From contig OZ240237.1 of NCBI GenBank assembly GCA_965198025.1, forward strand, positions 186,001 to 250,000: 64,000 nt of DNA, given 5' to 3'. This stretch comes from CAYWWM01 sp965198025 (GTDB lineage: Bacteria; Acidobacteriota; Terriglobia; 2-12-FULL-54-10). The position numbers and the translations under genes were made by a program. Positions 59,327-64,000 of this stretch are shown in pieces; the stretch's first letter is position 1; every line of letters starts with the position of its first letter. The notes below the pieces were generated by a model. The model did not search any database, was not told where the DNA came from, and was given only the letters and a program-made list of their open reading frames with translations.

Positions 59327-60631
59327 CTATTGAATGACTTCGTAAATCAGCGCAGGAGCTTCCGAAGCCGTGGCAGAAATGCGGAAAGCGTCTTCCACCG
59401 TTTGCGAAGCTTCCTCCAAGTGCGTGTCCGAATTGTAATAGATCGCGCAAAGGGGTTCGCCGGCCTGGATGCGATCACCAACTTTGTGTTCCAGCACGAT
59501 ACCAACTGCAGGGTCGAGTTTCGATTCCATCGTCTCGCGCCCGGCCCCGAGCAGCATAGCGGCCTGGCCAATATCATCGGCTGCGATGCGGGAGACGTAA
59601 CCGGCGCGCGGCGAAGATATGACAAATTCGGCCGAGGCCGTGGGCAGCATCTCAAAGCTGTCCACCACCTGCGGATTTGCCCCCTGGAACTCGACCATCT
59701 GACGGAACTTCTTCAGAGCCGATCCGTCGTTCAGCAATTGGAAAAGCTGGCCCTTTGCGTTTTCCACCGTTTGATCCGGCCGCGCCATGGTCAGCATCCG
59801 CGAGCCCAACTCGAGCGAAATTCCGACCAGGTCGGGTGGCCCGTTTCCACGCATGGTCTCCACGGCTTCCATCACTTCCAGAGCATTCCCGACGGCGTTC
59901 CCGAGCGGCTGGTTCATGTCGGTCACAACACAAACCGCCTTTTTGCCGAGCCGTTTGGCTACGGTCACGAGCGTCTGCGCCAGCCGCCGCGAGTCGGTAA
60001 TCTTCGAAAGCAAGGCCCCGGCTCCGGTCTTGACGTCGAAAACCACGCCGTCGGTTCCCTCGGACAGCTTTAGAGCCAGGATGGAAGCTGCCATGAGCGG
60101 TATACTTTCCACGGTAGCCGTGTCGTGCCGCAGCCGATTGAGCTTCAGGTCAGCCGGCACAAGCTCCTCCGTCGGGTTGTTCATGGCCAAGCCAACGTTG
60201 CGGAGAAGTGTCGAGAATTCCGTGGTTTTGAGTCGAGCGTTGAACCCCGGGATGGACTCGATCTTGTCCAGCGTTCCGCCGGTATGGGCCAATCCCCGCC
60301 CGACAGTCATTGGGACGCTTACCCCAGCGGCGGCCACCAGCGGTCCCACGATCAGGCTGGTCTTGTCTCCCACTCCTCCCGTCGAGTGCTTCCCGATCTT
60401 GGGTCCCGGCAGGCTGCCAAGGTCCAACGGAGGAGCCATCTGCAGCATGCTCTCCGTCCAATCCACCGTTTCCTGGTCATTGAGGCCAGAGAAAAAGACC
60501 GCCATCAGCATGGCGGCAATCTGGTAATCGGGGATCTTTTCTTCCACGGCACCCTGCAGGAAAAAATCAACTTCTTCTCGGACGAGGTCTTCTCCGCCGC
60601 GCTTTCTGTGGATCAGGTCAATCACTCGCAT
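59327..60631 (-). CDS. pyrimidine-nucleoside / thymidine phosphorylase
   Basis: 434 residues, full length for the family. Signatures: IDLIHRKRGGEDLVREEVDF, DYQIAAMLMAVFFSGLNDQE, the phosphate-binding KHSTGGVGDKTSL near residue 81, MTVGRGLAHTGGTLDKIES near 108, SIPLMAASILALKLSEGTDG near 177 and DVKTGAGA. It cleaves thymidine, uridine or deoxyuridine to base and (deoxy)ribose-1-phosphate. The overall form fits both DeoA and Pdp; the two were not separated here. It starts at ATG 60631; the upstream gap contains a repeat and a strong hairpin. Confidence 0.93.
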   Translation of the reverse strand: MRVIDLIHRKRGGEDLVREEVDFFLQGAVEEKIPDYQIAAMLMAVFFSGLNDQETVDWTESMLQMAPPLDLGSLPGPKIGKHSTGGVGDKTSLIVGPLVAAAGVSVPMTVGRGLAHTGGTLDKIESIPGFNARLKTTEFSTLLRNVGLAMNNPTEELVPADLKLNRLRHDTATVESIPLMAASILALKLSEGTDGVVFDVKTGAGALLSKITDSRRLAQTLVTVAKRLGKKAVCVVTDMNQPLGNAVGNALEVMEAVETMRGNGPPDLVGISLELGSRMLTMARPDQTVENAKGQLFQLLNDGSALKKFRQMVEFQGANPQVVDSFEMLPTASAEFVISSPRAGYVSRIAADDIGQAAMLLGAGRETMESKLDPAVGIVLEHKVGDRIQAGEPLCAIYYNSDTHLEEASQTVEDAFRISATASEAPALIYEVIQ

Positions 60632-61040
60632 AGGAATCGCTTTATCTCCAAGTGGGTAAAAAACAACCGAGAAAACCAGGTCCCCGGACTGGAACTACAC
60701 AGATTTAGGACACTACCACGAGCGGGCAGAATTGCAAAGGGATTTTTCCGCCGGGTCTCGGGCGAAAGAGGTCCTTCGAGACCCCAGGTCGCATGATGCA
60801 ACGCTTATCGAATCAAACCATTGGCGGCCCGCCAGGGGGCCGGCTGGAGAAACAAGTCAAAGTTTGTGGAGGGCCGCGCTACACCAACCCTGAAAATGGC
60901 TTAGCCGATCGGAACCCTGCATCATCAGAGATTGGTACTTATATATTGGTACTTATATAACTGGACGCCGCGTCGTCAAGTCCAACGACGCGGCGTCCAG
61001 TCTCAAATCCCCTCAGACGGACCCCTGCTCAGCCCCTTGC
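60632..61040. other. 409 bp intergenic region with repeat end, tandem repeat and hairpin
   Basis: It holds, in order, a copy of the dispersed end sequence CTACACCAACCCTGAAAATG (60880-60899, part of 60872-60906), a perfect tandem duplication of ATTGGTACTTATAT (60931-60944 and 60945-60958) and a large hairpin (60961-61000). No protein-coding frame of substance. Confidence 0.8.
60961..61000 (-). terminator. 16-bp-stem hairpin downstream of the TonB receptor gene
   Basis: CTGGACGCCGCGTCGT and ACGACGCGGCGTCCAG are perfectly complementary over 16 bp around an 8-base loop. It begins 40 bp after the stop codon of the receptor gene. On that strand it is followed by TTATATAAGTACC, AT-rich but without a pure T-run, so termination is plausible, not proven. 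Confidence 0.55.
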
Positions 61041-63995
61041 TCAGAAGGAATAGCTGAGACGGGTGTAGTAAAAGCTGCCATTGAAGCCGAACGGCGAGAA
61101 CTGCCCGTACTGATTGCCGACCGTATGGGGGCCGTACATGTTCACGTCGGGGTGCGTGTTCAGCAGGTTTTCAACGCCGACCGCCAGCGCGACGTTCTCT
61201 CCGAGCGGAATGCCGAGCTCGACGTCGAGCAGCGCCTTGCCGCCGTAGGCCGGATACAGCCAGGACTCGGTCACGAAGTCCTCATCTTTCGCATTCCGTC
61301 CATCCTCGCTGTCCCAGTATGAGCCGTAGTAATTCAGCCGGCCCATCAGGCTCCACCGGCCGGCGTCATGGTTGACGGTAAAGTTCCACCGGGTCTCCGG
61401 CAGTCCCCGTTCCAGCGTATTGATGCGGAATTCATCGATCACGGAGGATTCGATGTCCTTGAGCTGCGTGTCCGTGTAGTTGAAGACCGCGCTGAACGTC
61501 GTGCGCCCCAGCGCCAGGGTCGAAATCAGGTCGATGCCCTGGGTCGTCGTCGAGAAGTCGTTCAGGAAGAACCGGAACACCGGGAAATTCCGCGCCTCGG
61601 GGATTCCTTCATCGAGCAGCGTCAGAATCTCTGGCTCCGACAGTTTGATTTCCTGCGACAGGGCGACACGATCGGCAATGTCAATCCGGAAGTAGTCAGC
61701 GGTGAAAGTGAACGGACCCTGCTCGATGACCGCCCCCGCGCTGTAGTTGATTGATTTTTCCGGCTGGAGCTGCTCGCCGCCTCTCGCGACGGCCACCGCG
61801 GATGTGGACGGGACGACGCCCTGGTTGGTCAACTGCCCGCCGATGAACGCGGTCGTCACGTTGAACGAGTTCTGCTGTCCCGGGGTCGGCGCACGGAACC
61901 CGCTGCTCACGGCGCCGCGCAGCGCGAGCGTGTCGCTCAACTCGACGCGCGCCGAAACCTTGCCGTTCGTCGTCAGGCCGAAATCACTGAATCTCTCGAG
62001 CCGGAGGGCCGTGCCGAGCGTCCACCGGCCGCCCGGGTCGCTGAACTCGAGGTCGCCGTAGGCCGCAACGTTGCTGCGGCTCCAGTCTCCCGCCGTCGTG
62101 TCGGCCCGGTAGCCGTTGAAGCCGTTCGAGCCGGAGCTGAAGCCTTGTGCGGCGTACGGGCCGATCTCCCACGAGGGCTGCCCGCCCGCGCCGATCGTGA
62201 ACTTCTCATTGCGCCACTCCGTGCCGCCCGCGACGTGCACGATTTCGTTGACCACGTACTGGACGTCGAAGTTGAGGTTGAGCTCGTCCTGCTGGTAGAT
62301 GCCGGGATTGAACGACGTCGGCGTGTCGTAGCCAACCGACGCGTTGACCGTATCGAAGATGAACTGATCAACCTTGCTGGTGCCGAGGCCGACGCTCGCG
62401 TCCCAGGTGAGGCGGCCGTCGCTCGTGAATCCGCGCAGTCCGCTGACCCACGAATAATCGATGAGGTTGCCGCCGAATTGCGGCGTGAAACCGCCGGGGA
62501 ACCGGCTGTAGAGCGTGAAGCAGTTCGGGTCGGTCTCGACCTGCTGCAGGGCGGTCGCATCGGGGACGTGGTTGCTGATCGGAATGATGGGGCAGCCGCC
62601 GACGCCCGGCTCCCGTCCGGGAGGAACAACGGTGCTGTCGGGCGCGGTCTCGGCCCAGACCCGGTCGCCCACGAGGAGCGACGGGATGCCGGCCTTCCCC
62701 GGGATGCTTGCGACTTGGCCGTTTGCATCATATACGATGGCGTCACGGTGATCAGACTCATCGGTGTCGAGCTCCTTGGGGTCGGGGAAGTTCGTGAGCT
62801 CGCCGTCCTCGTTGTATACGTTGAGGCCAGAGTCGGGGTGGAGTCTGTTGCCCCGGAAGACCCCGCCGCGGGTATGCGGATTCCGGAAGTAGAAGCCGCC
62901 GGTTACCTCGCGTTGCGCGAAGTTGGTGTGGGCGTAGAACTGCAATCCGTTCTCGAACAGATGGCCGAAGTTGCCGAACAGCTTCAGGTCTCCGTCGACT
63001 TTGGGCGATCCCCAGACCTGCGCCGGGTTGCGCAGGTTCGTATTGCCGGCATCAATGATGTTCTGCGCACCATTACGTTGAACGCTGCGGCTGGTCGGTG
63101 CGCCTTGGCCGTACTCCATGCTGAGGTTCGCGAACCCATTCTCGCCGAGCGGCAGCCCGACGTTCCCGGCGAACGTGAGCGTCCCCCCATGTCCGCCGAT
63201 CCCGTTGCAGGAATGCTGGATGTCGCCCATGATTCCCGACCCGCACGTTGCCGTGTCGCCCGGGTTCGCATCGCGGAAGAATCCCGTGCGCAACTCGAAG
63301 CGGCCCCCGGACGGGGCATCTTTGAGCTGGAAGTTCATCACGCCGGCGATGGCGTCCGAGCCGTATTGCGCCGCCGCGCCGTCGCGCAGCACCTCGGCCT
63401 GCCGTACTGCAATCGAGGGGATGACGGAGAGGTCCGGTCCCTGCGAGCCGTCCGCGATACCGTTGCCGAGCCAGGTGATGACCGCCGCGCGATGGCGGCG
63501 CTTGCCGTTGACCAGGAGCAGCGTGTGATCGGGCGCCAGGTTGCGCAGGTTCACCGGACGGACGATGGTCGCCGCGTCGCTGATCGGCTGAATGTTTATG
63601 TTGAAGGAGGGGACGACTGTCCGCAACTGCTCCGCCAGGTCGGTACGGCCCTGGCTGGTGAAGTCCTCGGTCCGGATCACGTCGACCGGCACGGCCGACT
63701 CGATGGCCGAGCGCGGCTCCGCGCGACTGCCGACGACGACGAGAGTCGTGGCGACCGTGCCGAGCTCAAGGGCAAAATTCTGCAGAACCGGCTGGCCCGC
63801 CATCAGTTGCACATTGTTGGAGATGCCCGCTTGAAAGCCGGGCACGTCCACCGTTATCGTATAGGACCCGGTGGGCAAATCGGTGAACTCGTAATTCCCG
63901 CTTGCGTCCGTCCCGCCTGTAGTGGCTTGATTGGTTGCTTGGTTGGTCGCCGTGACTTCCGCACCGGGAATGACGGCTCCGGTGCTGTCGGTCAC
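61041..63995 (-). CDS. TonB-dependent receptor with carboxypeptidase-regulatory-like domain, 5'-truncated
   Basis: At least 984 residues; the codon at 63995 is an internal GTG and the frame continues to the window end, so the signal peptide is missing. The visible N-terminus, TDSTGAVIPGAEVTATN to VDVPGFQAGISNNVQL, is a CarboxypepD_reg-like Ig domain. A plug domain follows (VIRTEDFTSQGRTDLAEQLR, TLLLVNGKRRHRAAV, VLRDGAAAQYGSDAIAGVMN), then a long TonB-type barrel ending FYYTRLSYSF with a terminal Phe. The domain plan is typical of Acidobacteriota. Substrate is unknown; an insert with two Cys (GDTATCGSGIMGDIQHSCNG) may form a disulfide in a surface loop. Confidence 0.92.
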   Translation of the reverse strand: MTDSTGAVIPGAEVTATNQATNQATTGGTDASGNYEFTDLPTGSYTITVDVPGFQAGISNNVQLMAGQPVLQNFALELGTVATTLVVVGSRAEPRSAIESAVPVDVIRTEDFTSQGRTDLAEQLRTVVPSFNINIQPISDAATIVRPVNLRNLAPDHTLLLVNGKRRHRAAVITWLGNGIADGSQGPDLSVIPSIAVRQAEVLRDGAAAQYGSDAIAGVMNFQLKDAPSGGRFELRTGFFRDANPGDTATCGSGIMGDIQHSCNGIGGHGGTLTFAGNVGLPLGENGFANLSMEYGQGAPTSRSVQRNGAQNIIDAGNTNLRNPAQVWGSPKVDGDLKLFGNFGHLFENGLQFYAHTNFAQREVTGGFYFRNPHTRGGVFRGNRLHPDSGLNVYNEDGELTNFPDPKELDTDESDHRDAIVYDANGQVASIPGKAGIPSLLVGDRVWAETAPDSTVVPPGREPGVGGCPIIPISNHVPDATALQQVETDPNCFTLYSRFPGGFTPQFGGNLIDYSWVSGLRGFTSDGRLTWDASVGLGTSKVDQFIFDTVNASVGYDTPTSFNPGIYQQDELNLNFDVQYVVNEIVHVAGGTEWRNEKFTIGAGGQPSWEIGPYAAQGFSSGSNGFNGYRADTTAGDWSRSNVAAYGDLEFSDPGGRWTLGTALRLERFSDFGLTTNGKVSARVELSDTLALRGAVSSGFRAPTPGQQNSFNVTTAFIGGQLTNQGVVPSTSAVAVARGGEQLQPEKSINYSAGAVIEQGPFTFTADYFRIDIADRVALSQEIKLSEPEILTLLDEGIPEARNFPVFRFFLNDFSTTTQGIDLISTLALGRTTFSAVFNYTDTQLKDIESSVIDEFRINTLERGLPETRWNFTVNHDAGRWSLMGRLNYYGSYWDSEDGRNAKDEDFVTESWLYPAYGGKALLDVELGIPLGENVALAVGVENLLNTHPDVNMYGPHTVGNQYGQFSPFGFNGSFYYTRLSYSF

Positions 63996-64000
63996 GCTTC

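Overview
The window looks like a chromosomal piece of a GC-rich Gram-negative bacterium, most likely of the phylum Acidobacteriota. Pointers are a DUF1592/DUF1552 gene pair, a TonB-dependent receptor with an N-terminal carboxypeptidase-regulatory-like domain, an outer-membrane assembly set (BamA, SurA-like, TamB-like, LolA), a PilMNOP-type secretion operon, F420 biosynthesis genes and many dispersed mosaic repeats. This is inference from gene content; no rRNA is present to settle it.

Layout. 0-5 kb: secreted DUF1592 (5'-truncated by the window), DUF1552 and ankyrin-repeat proteins. 5-10 kb: tRNA-Pro(CGG), surE, a frameshifted PPK2 kinase gene, an MsbA-like ABC exporter and a KANL3/Tex30-like hydrolase. 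10-14 kb: a patchwork of gene remnants (glycosyltransferase C-terminus, cupin C-terminus) between a metallo-beta-lactamase-fold protein, a TolB-like propeller and a secreted lectin-like protein, then tRNA-Pro(GGG) and a MerR regulator. 15-23 kb: lolA-like gene followed by a type II secretion/type IV pilus-like operon (gspF, gspE, pilM, pilN, pilO, pilP/gspC-like, pseudopilin). 23-26.6 kb: HAD phosphatase, SurA-type isomerase and YhaM-like 3'-5' exonuclease.

26.6-36.3 kb is the accessory part. It contains a 26-codon mnmG remnant, a gene fusing a DNA methyltransferase to a Mrr-like nuclease domain, tandem and scattered copies of a 190-240 bp hairpin-bearing repeat, a truncated IS1380 transposase joined to one repeat copy, a small coiled-coil membrane protein, and two tandem paralogous secreted amidohydrolases with C-terminal IPT/TIG-like domains. 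A 58 bp repeat links both ends of the region.

36.3-41.1 kb is a coenzyme F420 cluster: cofE divergent from cofC-cofG-cofH-npdG with overlapping or nearly abutting genes; cofD is not in the window. 41.2-50.8 kb is cell-envelope biogenesis: Sel1-repeat protein, BamA, a SurA-like chaperone without an isomerase domain, TamB-like AsmA protein and protein-isoaspartate methyltransferase.

50.9-57.5 kb carries a BoxR/BzdR-type regulator (HTH plus shikimate-kinase-like domain) divergent from a short BoxB-like diiron oxygenase and a thioredoxin-like [2Fe-2S] ferredoxin. A palindrome lies in the shared intergenic region. Two paralogous four-helix membrane proteins, a DUF6282-like metal hydrolase and a PQQ-type beta-propeller dehydrogenase follow on the same strand. 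57.5-64 kb holds a YdcF-like protein, PgpA, pyrimidine-nucleoside phosphorylase and a 5'-truncated TonB-dependent receptor. No CRISPR array, prophage or rRNA operon is seen.
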